Assembly: GCA_030272155.1 (NCBI GenBank)
Contig: CP126196.1
Coordinates: 62,001-126,000 of the forward strand
DNA length: 64,000 nt
Origin: Tetradesmus obliquus
Lineage: Eukaryota; Chlorophyta; Chlorophyceae; Sphaeropleales; Scenedesmaceae
Direction: 5' to 3'
The notes under the pieces are model-generated. The model was not told the origin of the DNA. It ran no database searches and saw only the letters and a list, made by a program, of their open reading frames with translations. Below, piece after piece: positions 41,425 to 53,124 of this stretch. A program made the position numbers and the translations under genes. Each line of letters begins with the position of its first letter. Position 1 is the stretch's first letter.

Positions 41425-42624
41425 AGTTGTATGTGCTGCTCAGCAAAGGGGCACTGCCAGCCCCACCAGGCGTCCATCGCCGCTCCTGGCTATTGGCCTG
41501 CTGCTGAACTGAGCCATGTAGGCGGTGCGGCTGTGGCAGCTGCTGTTGGGCCCGCTGCAGTGCCACAGGTCATCCCTCAATAGCACCTGCAGCTTGCAGG
41601 CAGCAGCAGGCAGGGATGCACAGCACATGACATGCATGTTTGTAAAAATTGGCTTCGCCTGCATGGCGGGGCCCACAACTCATTACGGTCGCAGGTTGCA
41701 ATTGCAACGTCTGCTAGGGATAGGGATGGTTGTCAATATGAACAGCCTGTTCGTACGCTGACCGTCAGCGGTGAGGTCCATCAAACCTTCAGCACTTCAG
41801 TGGATGCGTTGCAGTGCAGCAACGTGTAAGAGCGGTGTTTAGTCAGCAAAGTTCTTGTTTAGGCTTCACTCATGAATCAGATGACTAACAGAGGAAGTAA
41901 CCAGTCGAATGATTACATGAAAGTGCAATGTCATGCATGCATGCACTTTGATCGCTGCTCGTTCCATCAATTTTCGTGCCAACGCCAAGATAATCAATAG
42001 GAAAGCTTTATTTCATGGCAATCATGCTGTATTTGGCTTGCAACGTTGTACGTTGTGTCTGACGCCGATGGCCGAACAAGGAGCCAATCTGCTCCAGAGC
42101 ACTGCGGACAGTGCCAGTTGTGAGTTCTACTGAATACATCAGTTATAATAACATGTATTAAAAGATTGCAAGGGGTTTGAAGTACGTTGTTTGCTGACCA
42201 AGTCTGACGTGGATGGTTACGCACGGAGAAATACACCCGTCCTATCGCTGTTAGTCGCCATGTACGTGCGATCAACAGAGACCAGGATACCTGAAATAAT
42301 CGCAGCATTTGTAAGGAGACATCGCAGCGACAAGCCACCGTGACTAGAGTGGTCAGGGACGAAATTTGGTTTGAAGTTTGGTTACAGGTCGTGTCGATGA
42401 CATCTGCGGTGACAAACAACCAGAACTGGACATAAACAACAAATTCATTTCGTTTTGTCATGGCTTATCGTTGCGTATTCAGAAAGTTATGAGTCGCACC
42501 TGCATTTCTTTCAAAATTGCACGCAGCGGGTTGGGCGTGACCATCGCTGCTCATGTTCCACACGACATCATCATCAATTGCACACATTTGAATCGTTACG
42601 AATGGCGCATGCAGTCAACATACA
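41425..42624. other. Intergenic; nothing recognised
   Basis: Both strands lack coding signatures. The composition is more A/T-rich than the flanking genes. Confidence 0.5.
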
Positions 42625-44404
42625 TCAACAGCAGTAGAACAGTAAAGGCGAGCATGCCGGTTCAACTTCCGCGAACGTCGCATATAGTAGCCCATACGGG
42701 CCCCGCCACAAAAATGGACAGTCTAGCATGAGAACTGCAAAGCTGCGCACCTTCAAGCATGGCCCTTTGTGCTGGTGACATACTGCCGGAGACCTACGGC
42801 ACTGCTGCCACCAGCACGACACACCAAACGCCCCTTTACAGGAGGTGTCCAGCACCTGGACCAAAAGCAGCAGAGGAGTTGCAACCCCACACCCCCTTGT
42901 GCTGGTTGAACTGGTGACAAACTGCACATTATCAGCTGAATTGTTTAATAGCTGCCCCCGCACAGCGGTTGGCAATTGCCAGCGCCAGACAGGCAGAAGG
43001 GCAATGCCACGCACGCTGCGCGCTGTGTTGCACTCGACAGACAGCACACCTATCGTATTTGCGCATACATGCATGAAGCCATGGTGCAAGAAAGTGTAAC
43101 TCACTGCCGTTCCTGCAGGCACCTCCAGCCCCACTGCACACCCTGTGGTGTGACCCGGCCAGCTCGCATGGCAGCTGCTGCTGGCTCTGTCCTGCAAGTC
43201 ACCAGGACTGGAGGCGTTCTCAGATGTTGCTGCTGCATCTGCTGCTGTATCAGCTCCGGCCTGGCTGCAGATCCTGCTAAGCTTCGCCAGCAGCACTTCC
43301 AAGCTATTCATCCCAATGAACTGTACTTGCTGTACATCTGGGGCCTGCTGGGACTGCGGCACCGCTTGTCCTGCAAGCTCACACGCCTCCATCCTGCTGC
43401 TGACGCTGCTGTTGCATGTTTGTTTGTTGCCCCTGCTGCCAGGGAGTACCACCAAGCAGCCGTTTTCTGCTGTCATGTCATCCAAAGCAACCCAAAGAGA
43501 CAGGTAAGGGCTGTACTGCTTGTCGCACCACTGTGAGTCATAATGCCAGCCGAATGCTGAGCCGCTGCTGTTTGGCGGCTTGATAATGTACTGCTCATTA
43601 TACAGCAGTACAGCTGTGCTGCCCAGTGCTGCTTGCAGGAGCTGCAGCAGCTGGGGCCTTTGCAGGAAAGTTGTGACGCCCTGGCAGCAGGGCCAGCTGT
43701 CGCGCTGTTTGAAATAGCTTGCTGCGTCTGCCCGTGCTACATGCCCAGGGACCAGCTCTGGCAACACCTGGAAAATGCAGCCCCTGCACTGACAGCAGAT
43801 GAGCAAACATCAAGGGGTTCTTTTGCTTGGCAAGGCAGTGCGGCAGCTGTGTAGTAAGCGTGTCAATTTCTTGGTCGCCACAACCTTTGTTGGCACCTGG
43901 TGCGCTGCCATTTGCATGCAATGTCAAAAGAGGCAGAAGAAGACAGAGCAGCTGTTCGATATGCGACAAAGTAACGAATGCTACAGCAGCAAAGCGGCTT
44001 GCGGCTGCTCAACGTGTTGCGCTACTGCTGCTGCGCATACAAAGGGCACAGCAGAGCGGGTAACATGGCCGCATCAGACTACCACTACAGAGCAAAGACC
44101 AGCATTGTGTGTTGCCAAGAAAACACAACATCCAACTGTTTATAATCAAGTAACCACAACACATATACGCACAACACGCAGTCTGAGAGTCTCACCACTG
44201 CTCTGCCAGCTGCTGCACACTGGCCAGGTCCCCGCCGTCGCAGCAGTGCTGCGCCTCCGCTTGTTCTAGCAGCCCAGATGCCTCACACCGCATAGCATCT
44301 AGCGTGATGTCTTGCAGGAAGGCTGGAGGCAGCAGGGCAAAGCCATACTGCCGCAGGCCCTGAAGCACAGGCTGCATGTCACATGTACTGCCTGATGGAG
44401 GCAT
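42625..44404 (-). CDS. Phytanoyl-CoA dioxygenase (PhyH) family protein
   Basis: Exon 1 is 44196-44404 (MPPSGSTCDMQPVLQ, GLRQYGFALLPPAFLQD). Its split Trp codon joins exon 2 at 43783, which stays open to a stop at 42625 (386 codons). The iron site is visible as HxD in FGWHYDSQW, followed by YLSLWVALDDMTAENGCLVV, a family hallmark. The distal His is probably in FLHHGFMHVCAN. The enzyme would be a non-haem Fe(II)/2-oxoglutarate oxygenase; the substrate is unknown. A Ser/Ala/Gln-rich insert of about 80 residues lies between the two halves of the fold. The C-terminal 120 residues are not clearly PhyH-like. A canonical donor (GCA|GTGAGT) after VPAGTA means the last part could be spliced differently, so the 3' end is uncertain. 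Confidence 0.78.
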
Positions 44405-45830
44405 GCGAGTGCAGCTGCCGCAGGATATGGTGAGTTTTAACGGTGGAATAATAAAGAGGTTAACAGAGAGCGCTGTTCATGCTTGCATCTCCCGGAACAG
44501 ACGTCTGCCTCCTGCCTCAGCCATTTGAAGGGCAGGTGTTCTGTTATGACTGAACCCGCACTTACTCAGCACCAAGGCAAACATAGAACCGCTACGCCTT
44601 AAATTCACTGTACAAGCTCAACAGGGGCTGTTTTTTTGTATGCGACTGCGCCTCGGCTTGGGACCACGTGAAGCAGTTGCTCTGTCGGGTTCGTCCTTCA
44701 GACTGCTAGATCCGCATACGTTGTGCATACAACAATCACCCAATTCTTACGTACTGCACTCGTTTTTGCTGTTCGCTATTCTTGTCAACGTGAACGACAG
44801 TTGCAGTTGGGAAGTTCTGGAAGTGGTAGTTCTGTCAAGGCACAGGTACCACATAGATCGTGCTGTGGCAGGTTAGTCTAGCTGGAAACCTCAACTTTGT
44901 GGGCTGGATAGGCTGCAAGTACACCAAGGTGGGCACCACGTTGGAGAACTGCTGCTGCTGCACCCCAGACAGCAGTAGCAGCGGCATGTGCACCTGTGAC
45001 TGGTGTGTCTGCTTCAGCTGCTGGATGGATGATGTTGATGTTATGAATATGAAACTTTGTTATTGATATAGTGCATTGCGTATGCATGCAGCAGCGGACA
45101 CATGGTCATGTGCCCTGTGATGCTGCGTATTGTGTGGCTTCCCTGTGGGTTGCTGTTGTGTGTTGTGCATTGCACATGCATTCCTGATTTGTCAGCATGT
45201 ACAAGCAACAGCAGATGATGACCATGCCCCTTGCAAGCCTTTGCTTGTGAGGTGGCATGGACGGATACTGCAGACGAGCCATGCACGTGCAACGTGCGCC
45301 AGCAGCAGTAGCAGCAGCAACAGCTTTGCCGCGGCTCTACTTGGGCTCGTGTGTGCGGGCTGCAGCTGCTGCTTTTGCTGTGGATGCGTGCAGTTGCATG
45401 TGGGGTTGACCCACTGGTGACATCATAAAGCCGATCTGATGCTGTTGCTTACACGCTGCATATTTAAAATGAGGACCGAAGTTTGTGTGTGCGAGTTTGG
45501 CTTGCAAAGCAACTGCAGTTGCTTCTGGGTGTTGCAAATGCACTTGGTGTGACTGTTAGCATGGCAGTCAATTACCTGCAGTCATCAGCAACTGCAGTCA
45601 TCAGCAAATGTCTGCCATGTGATGCCCTGCTGATCACCTGCTGCGCTCTTTCATGCCTGGCCACTGCGGTTTGCATCGCTCTGCAGGGACACGTACTGCA
45701 GCATACTAACAGTAGCCAAAGCGCGCTGATCAGACTGGAAAGCAGCAGAGAGCAGACGCGTGCGGAGAGCCCTGCAGTAGCATTCTGCAGGACGGACGTC
45801 AGGGCCTAGGGTACAGCAGAGGGCTTAGGC
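44405..45830. other. Divergent intergenic region, PhyH / NPL4
   Basis: About 1.4 kb between two start codons facing apart. No convincing exon is seen. A short direct repeat (GCAACTGCAGTCATCAGCAA-like) lies at about 45580-45606. Confidence 0.5.
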
Positions 45831-45843
45831 AAACCCTAAACCC
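45831..45843 (+). promoter_or_regulatory. Telo-box (AAACCCTAAACCC) at the NPL4 start
   Basis: One and a half units of the plant-type telomere repeat lie directly before the NPL4 ATG at 45845. Telo-boxes (AAACCCTAA) are known near transcription starts of plant housekeeping and ribosomal-protein genes. Here the motif would be in the 5' UTR or core promoter. Confidence 0.6.
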
Positions 45844-45844
45844 G

Positions 45845-48763
45845 ATGCTCATCCGTCTCAGGTCTAGGGATGGCCTGGAGCGCATTCAGGTACGCAAATA
45901 CAAAAGCTTCTGAGGCCAGTGCATGTTTGCATAGCTGCTGTGTGTAGTTAGCGCTCGTGCTGCAGGTGCAGCTCGATCAATGACATGCAGGCGGTCGCTA
46001 ATTGTGCATGCACAACATTGCTCTAGTTGCCTTGTGCGTAGCTTTGTGGTTCTGCCAAGTCCACACATGCCGGGTACATCGCTCAGTGAATCTCCTCATC
46101 TGCTTGTGCTCTTCTTGTTTCTTCTTCTCTCTTTCTTCTTCTGCCCATGTTTCTGCTTCTGCGCATGCTGCAGCTGGAGGATGGCGCCAGTGTCACTGCC
46201 TTCATGCTGGCCATTCAGCAGCAGCTAGGGGTGCCGCTGGAGCAGCAGCGCATCAGCAGGGACCCAGCACTGCTCACGGCGAAAGACGGGGCGGGCATCA
46301 GGTGTGAGGGTGGCCTTGAGCAATGACAGGCGCGGTTCTAATGCTTAACAGACAGTAGTGTTGCCCATGGCAGCTCGTGGCAGTGCAGCACTTGCAGCTG
46401 ATCAGCAGTTGGCTGTGTGCTTGTTGACTTAAGACTCAGTTGCACGAGCAACAGCTCCTCAATTTTGCGCAGCTTTGCATACATGTGTGCAGCAGGCTTT
46501 GCCACTGCTACTCTCTCAAGCAGTGTACTGGTGTCTGCTGCTGCTGCTGCTTGGGCAAGCAGCTTACTGAATGACTATCGAGAGGCGCCACTTCAGAGCT
46601 TAGGAGTCACCCATGGTGAGAGGGGCACTGAGCTAGCAGTGTTCAGCATGGTGTTTCCTTTGCACCGCTGCAATTGAAAGTGGCAGTGCAGTTGGCACGC
46701 TGCCTTCGCTGTTGATGTTGGCTCTGCTGTTGTTGCTGGAACTGGCGCTAACACCGCATGACAGCAGTTGGTAGACGTGTATGATGTGACGGCATGCGCT
46801 TGCCTTCCACACCTAGATCACCTGGTAACAGTGGTACCAGCAACAGCACGCTGCCTTGGTGTCCTGCAACCATCTAAACTCCTGCTGTGTCAAATTGGTT
46901 TGAAATGTTCCTCACGCCTGCAGGCGACCTGCTGTTCCTGCTGTATGACATGGAGCGGCAAGTGGCACCAGCATACAAGCCAGGGCCGCTGGACAGCAAC
47001 CGACCCTTCGGGTCAAAAGTAACGGTGGGTTGGGTGGTCTGGTCTGTTCACGCTTTGCCCAGTGTGTCTTGTAGCTGATGTGTAGGCTTTGCTCCAAGCG
47101 GCGCACACGGTTTCTTGTAGTAAACAGGCTTTGGCCAGGCTGAAGTGCACTGCCGGGCCTGCTGCAATGGGGCTGGCTGCTTACATCATTGCATCACATA
47201 CGCCGCCTTGCCGACTGCCAGGAACAGCAGTGCATGTTTGGACCCGTAATACCAGAAGAGTCTCATCTTGATGACTTGTGATGGCAGTGTGGTGTGTGGG
47301 CCTCTGCAGATGGCTGACATCGAAGCCAAGCAGCGGCGCGTGGAGCGGCAGGACATTGCATGCTTTGCAGGCTGTGCTGCAGTGCATGGATAACAACACA
47401 TCTGCTGCTGCTTGTGCCTGTTGCATTGTGCTGCAGATGGCTGACATCATTGCCAAGCAGCGGCGCGTGGAGCGGCAGGACAAGGCCACGGTTGAGGGCG
47501 TCAGCTTTGACCGCGCTGCCGCTAATGCCTTCCAGCAGTACTGCAACAGTGCACTGGCCTTCAGCATCAAGCGTGGCGGCATCTGCTACGGCACAGGTGG
47601 GTTGTCAGACGGCGAACCCCTGCAAAATCTGGTGTGCTTCTTGAGCGTGTAGGCCACGAGCCGGCTGCTGTCAGCCACAGCACCCTGCCACTAGAACTGT
47701 ACTCAGCACTCCTTTACCTTTACCAGCGTCAAGCACGGCGGCATCTGCTACAGCACAGGCGAATGATGGTGCCTCTCTCTGTTCTGCTGCGACTTGGTGT
47801 TGGGTGCTGTCCGCGTTCGGCATCATGCGCGGCAGCATCTGCTACGGCGCGGGTCGGTGGCTAGACTGTGCATCGCTGCATAACGCGTTCTCGTGCTAAT
47901 CCTTTAACACGTGTTTATACGTGTTACTAGCAACATGAGGTGCTTAACCATGTGTTACCAGCAACAAGAGCTGCGGCATCTGCTGCGGCACGGGTGGGTG
48001 GCAATGTGTTGTTGCTGTGCTGTGAGCTGTGATGGGCTTTGTGTTGTGTTCTGGCCTTCAAAGCGAGCACGGCAGCATCTTCTGCGGCACAGGTGGGTGG
48101 TGTAGCCTGCGCATCATCACATAACCTGCTGTCATGTTGACATTTTCCCAGCATCGAGCACAGCATCGCATTGGCAAGGGTTTTGGGTTTGTACGACCCA
48201 GTGCAGCGTGATGTTCATTCATCATCCCATCCTAACCTCTTTTTGTTCATGTGTCCCGATCATCTGCTCTGCCGTGCTGTGCTGCAGTGGGCGAGGACAA
48301 CATCGTGCGCGTGGAGTTTGTGTTTGAGCCGCCGCAGCAGGGCAGCCAGGACGAGCTGCTGCTGGAGCGGGGCACGCCGCAGGAGGCGCAGGTAAGGGGC
48401 TGGTTAGCACAAGATTGATCTGAATGTGTCAAACAGAATGGCTGGATGCAACAGCAGCGCAGAGGTTGCAGCAGTGTCTGGGGCTTCAAGCTCGGGTGTG
48501 GAATTCGGAGAGTGCTGTTTGGGGCCGGGTCTTTGTGTTGCCTGGTGCCTGGTGGTTGCATGTGCTGCTGCTGTGCCCTCTGTTGGCCCCAACTGTCTTT
48601 GGCAGCTGATTATTGTCCTGGCCCAGCCAGGACGAGCTGCTGCTGGCGCGGGGCACACCCCAGAAGGCGCTGGTGCTGCTTGGGGGTGATCTTGGGGCAT
48701 CTTGTTTTGGTGCGGCCTGGTGGCATGCTGGGCCTGACGTGGGTGAGGTGCCTTTCCATCTGA

Positions 48764-48794
<31 letters not shown>

Positions 48795-50608
48795 ACCCGT
48801 GGTTTTGCGTGCAGGCGGACTTCCTGGCCGGCGTGCTGCGGCTGCAGAAGGTGGCCTGCCTTCTCACCAACTACTGCTGCTGCTGCTGCTGGTGCTGCAC
48901 CTGTGGTTTTGCGTGCAGGCGGACTTCCTGGCTGGCGTGCTGGGCCTGCAGAAGGTGGGCTGCCTTCTCACCAACTACTGCTGCTGCTGCTGCCTTTGTG
49001 CTTGTGCATGCAGGCGGACTTCCTGGCTGGCGTGCTGGGCCTGCAGAAGGTGGGCTGGGTCTTCTGCCAGGCCAACAAGGAGCGGGACTGGATCGTCAGC
49101 AGCGGAGAGGTGAGGCGGGCAAGGCATGAGGTGCTGGCACTAGTGTAATTCTGGCGTGTATTGCTTTTCTGTCAGTGGGGCAGAATGTGTGAGTCACCTC
49201 CAGGCAGTGCTGCATCTAACTGCAGAAAGAGCGGGACTGGATCGTGAGCAGCGGGGAGCTGAGGCACTGCCTGAACCTTCATTAGGTGCTAGCGGTTGTG
49301 TGATCCTCGCCATGTTATTTATGTCAATGAGGCACTCTGTGTGAATTCACCTCCGGGCAGTGTTGCATCTACTTGCAGAATGAGCGGGATTGCATCGTCA
49401 GCAGCGGGGAGGTGCGGCACTGCAAAACCTGCATCAGGTGCTAGCGCTTGTTTGTACCCAGCCATGTCTGCTGTGTTTAGCAAGGCAGAGCGGGTGTCGC
49501 CTCATGGCAGTGTTGCCGTCACCGTAAGGAAGCTGGCGCCGAGCTTTGAGCGCAATGGTGCTGTTGCAGCTGGGCGTTGACCGAGACACCATAGCTGTGC
49601 TCGTGCCGCCGCCTTGTGTCTCTTGTCGCCGCTGCACCAGCATTCTGACTGCCGCTCTCCCCTAAAACATCAGCTGACCCTTACTGCTGCTGCCGCTGCT
49701 GCTGCTGCTGCTGCTGGTGCTGCTGCTGTTTGCCCTGCAGCTCCAGGCCATGGCTGCCATGCAGGACGAGATGGGGCCCAAGTCGGTGACTGTGCTGGTC
49801 ACATGGGACGCCAACGACCACGGCGGCAATGTGCACTTCGAGGTGCGCCTTGTTAATGTGCTGTTGGGCATGATGTGCATCTGCTTTTCCTTTTCCGACG
49901 TGCATCTTGAGATGTGGCGCTGGCTGCTCAACTGTGTGATGCTCTCATGTAGGTGCTGTGCTGCTACTTGGACTTGGGCTGCGTTTATGTAGTCTGTTTG
50001 TCACATGGCATCGCTCAGGCTTCACGGCCGTAAGGCTGCTGTTCAGTCCATGCCAACTATGTTTGACTTATGTGTGCCGCTCCGCAGGCGTTCCAGTGCA
50101 GCGAGCAGGCGGTGCAGCTGTACAAGGATGGCTGGTTTGTGCCTGAGAGTGAGCCTTCAGGCATCAGCAAGATGCGCAACCCCAAGGAGCCAAATGTGGA
50201 GCAGGCAGTCATTGTGGCCAGTGAGTTTTACATGCATACTGTTGGGGACAGCGATCTGGACTGCTGACGTGTGTCTGCTGCAAGTGGCTATGGAACGGCA
50301 TGTCTGCATGTATCACGTGTCATAAGCGAGATAAAGCTGAGCCAAGTGGGATCAGCAGGATGGGCAACCTCAAGAAGCCCAAGATAGAGCCAGCAGTCAT
50401 CGTGGCCAGTAAGTGGCGGGGGCATAGCAATCTTTTGGCCTGTGCAAGTTATCTTGTGTGTGGCAGACACACAGATGCCGCAAGCACACGCTCTGTTGTT
50501 GACATGTGGCCCTGTCGCACGCTTGCTTCATGTCGTCATCCACCACGAGGCGAGCAGCACTACAACTATAACTGTTTTGAGCGTGTTGGTCTGGCTGCAC
50601 CGCCTCAC

Positions 50609-50703
<95 letters not shown>

Positions 50704-51518
50704 AGGCAAGGACGCAGACAGTGTGGACAACGACTGGTTCCTGTGCGCCTGCGCCATCCTGGACCACACGGGGCCGCTGCTGAGCAGCTTCCCAGTGGAG
50801 AACAGGCTCATCCCGCAGGTAACGTGTTATTCTGTTAATTTGTTATGTTACAGTTGTGTGTCGCATTGTCAAGTGTGCATTTGGGCAGCTGGTGGCCACA
50901 CAGGTTGCGTAGTTAATCTTGTCGGCTTCTGCTGTGCAGAGGCTGTCATTGACAGCACCAGCATGTCAGCTTTGTACATTATGCCAAGAATGATGTCCTC
51001 ACACTGCCCTGCAGCAGCATTGGTTTCCCTATGCTTGGTTTCCATCTGATTAATCTCTGTCAGGTAGTCACTCTCCCCCGCACATGTCCCCCTGCGCTTG
51101 CAGAGCGCCTCGTCGCTGCGTGAGCACCTGCGCAGCACAAATGAGTTGACCTTTCTGCTGCTGCTGTGCTGCATGCAACACCTCAGAGCGCCTCGTCGCT
51201 GCGTGAGCACCTTGTTGAACATATCACGACCGTGTCATTCTTCCCGAAGTGGTCATCAGCAAGGCCTAACACGGCCTGTCTGTTGCTGCTGTGCTGCATT
51301 CAAAACCGCAGAGCGCCTCGTCGCTGCGTGACCACCTGCGCAAGCACAGCAGCCTGCCATACAGCAGCCGCCTTGCTGACCTGCACCTGCTGCTGTGGCT
51401 GGCTGGGCAGCCCAACCTGGACCAGGCCGACATGCTGGCTATTGTAGAGGCGGTGCGGGAGAAGGCGGAGCTCATGGAGGGATACAAGGTCATCATCGAC
51501 TCGATTGCAGGGGTTTAG
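45845..51518 (+). CDS. NPL4: NPL4, Cdc48/p97 cofactor (413 aa)
   Basis: Exons: 45845-45889, 46174-46301, 46563-46615, 46924-47024, 47437-47596, 48288-48391, 49014-49109, 49741-49842, 50088-50220, 50706-50818, 51312-51518. They give a 413-residue protein, the length of plant NPL4. The N-terminus is an ubiquitin-like fold (MLIRLRSRDGLERIQ, LGVTHGDLLFLLYDM). The NPL4 domain follows: DNIVRVEFVFEPPQQGSQDE, LLERGTPQEA, LGLQKVGWVFCQ, SVTVLVTWDANDHGGNVHFE and CSEQAVQLYKDGWFVPE. With Ufd1 it recruits Cdc48 to ubiquitylated proteins in ERAD and chromatin extraction. Nearly every exon has extra partial copies of its edges in the adjacent intron; the copies used here are those that keep phase and give the complete family sequence. 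Confidence 0.95.
47310..47481 (+). repeat. Duplicated start of NPL4 exon 5 with acceptor
   Basis: 47310-47354 and 47437-47481 are near-identical 45-bp copies of the exon start, each after TGCAG, 127 bp apart. Only the second continues into the family sequence (KATVEGVSFDR). Confidence 0.9.
47561..48100 (+). repeat. Five decaying copies of NPL4 exon 5 end plus donor
   Basis: The exon end around GGCGGCATCTGCTACGGCA, with its GT donor, occurs at about 47561-47601. It recurs, increasingly changed, at about 47723, 47816, 47959 and 48057. Spacing is roughly 95-160 bp. Each copy keeps a G|GT or similar junction. Confidence 0.8.
48340..48673 (+). repeat. Duplicated end of NPL4 exon 6
   Basis: The exon end GACGAGCTGCTGCTGGAGCG and on to the donor at 48391 is repeated at about 48629-48672 (GACGAGCTGCTGCTGGCGCG) in the next intron. 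Confidence 0.85.
48815..49059 (+). repeat. Three copies of NPL4 exon 7 start with acceptor
   Basis: Exon starts after GCAG occur at 48815, 48919 and 49014 (spacing 104 and 95 bp), each beginning GCGGACTTCCTGGC and running about 45 bp. The first two then diverge into CCTTCTCACCAACTACTGC plus CTG repeats. Only the third reads on as GWVFCQANKERDW. Confidence 0.92.
49080..49411 (+). repeat. Three copies of NPL4 exon 7 end with donor
   Basis: GAGCGGGACTGGATCGT-type segments of 30 bp end at 49109, 49258 and 49411, about 150 bp apart. The first and third are followed by a GT donor (GTGAGG, GTGCGG); the second has CTGAGG. Confidence 0.9.
50147..50408 (+). repeat. Duplicated end of NPL4 exon 9 with donor
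   Basis: About 72 bp ending at 50220 (GTGGCCA|GTGAG) recur, diverged, ending at 50408 (GTGGCCA|GTAAG), 188 bp apart. Confidence 0.85.
50611..50705 (+). repeat. (CTG)~31 tract ending at the NPL4 exon 10 acceptor
   Basis: A pure 95-bp CTG run leads directly into CAG|GCAAGGACG. It is the longest uninterrupted trinucleotide run in the window and stands where a polypyrimidine tract should be. Confidence 0.95.
51104..51341 (+). repeat. Three copies of NPL4 exon 11 start with acceptor
   Basis: AGCGCCTCGTCGCTGCGTGA follows an AG at 51104, 51187 and 51312. The third continues into the conserved C-terminal exon. Confidence 0.92.
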
Positions 51519-52151
51519 GGTGTGTTGCGTGGGACCAGATCGCTACAGCCTGCAGGCAGCTGCTGAGCTGCCAGTTTGTAGCTGTTGTTGCCTAGGAGGC
51601 AGGTGGGCTGGGGCAGGTGGCGAGGCAGGCCGTACATGGGACCGTGGTAAAACGCGACACCTGGCAGATGTGTTGGAACACTGGAGTGGGTTCTGGCTGA
51701 CAGCAATGCTCCGCAGCCGGCTGGCCGGCGGGCAGCTGTGCGCAGCAGCAGCAGCAGGGTGTCTTACCATACCGCATGGTGAGCACACAGCTGCACTTTG
51801 CCATACAAACTACAAATGGTGTCATGTGGATGGTTCATGGTAACCACGGAGAGTTGTGCGATCCATGAACAACCACGCAGTAGCCGTTCTTGGGACAAGG
51901 AACAAAGCCAGGCAAATCTGTCAGCAGGTCCTGGCAAAACCGTGTAACATGACAATGTTGACTCAGACGCTCTGCACGGATGTATCAGGCCATGCTATTC
52001 TTAAAGCATCGTAAGCCGCTTGTATACTACTTCCTTACGGCCAGCTCTGTTTCGTGGTGCCTGACATTCCTGAACTGCTGGTTGCACAGGTGCACACTGT
52101 CGTAACCCACAGCTCTGCAACAAACCCAATTCAAGCTAAACATACAGAACC
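51519..52151. other. Intergenic, NPL4 3' flank
   Basis: A TGTAA at 51943 is a candidate poly(A) signal for NPL4. The promoter of the following secreted-protein gene should lie nearer 52.1 kb. No exon is seen. Confidence 0.5.
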
Positions 52152-53068
52152 ATGCACAAACTTGCAGTGATCGTGCTGCTGCTGGCAGCAGGCGTGGTCG
52201 TCAACGCCAGGTCAACACGGCGCGAACTGCTTGCCGATCCCATCACCGTCTCAACCTGCACATGGTATTCAAATTTCTGCGGTGCTAATCCGGTGGTTGC
52301 CCTGGCAGAGACGGCAGCAGACGATCAGGCCAGGTGAGTGCGGGAGCAGCCCTGCATGTTTGACCTGGGTACCTTGGCAAGCACACATGAGCTGTTGCTT
52401 CGCCTTCAAGGATCAATGTTACACTGTTCAACATGCTTCATCCGGATAACCTGTTCGGGCAAGACTTCGCTCTGTATCAGCTGGGAGCCAGGGCAGCCAG
52501 AGCAGCAGCATGCTGCTTTTGCAAGCGCAGCAGCAGTAGTAGAAGACCACCGCAGCATGTTATGTGTACCTGCCGTTTCGTCAAAGAATACCAGTGTGAC
52601 TCACCGCTGTTGCGTACTTGCTGCTCTTGCAGGTTGGCTCAGAAGCTTGCAGCCATGTACTACACCTGCACCAAGCACACCAACAGCACAAACTGTGACG
52701 CTGACTCTGCCAACAACTGCCAGTGGGTGGACATCAGCGACATCGGAATGTGCATCTCCAACCCCAACGATATGTGGGAGGACCTGCTGGTGTGCCCGGG
52801 GTCTGTGGTGAGTGCAGGCTACCTGCAGGACAAGCAGCCACCTGTCAGACAGCTGACTGGTTGTCATGCCACCACAGCATTGCTGCAGCCAGATTTACGC
52901 ATTGTGGACGTTTACCTGACACACACATGTGTGTGTACACAGCTGCTCTTGTGCATCTCCTGTGGTCCACAACTTTTGGCACACGAGTGCTGCCACAAAA
53001 CATAGCAGCAGCAGGCCATCCTCAGTGGGCCAAAAACCCACCTCCTTAGGCAGGCACTGGTTGACTCA

Positions 53069-53124
<56 letters not shown>

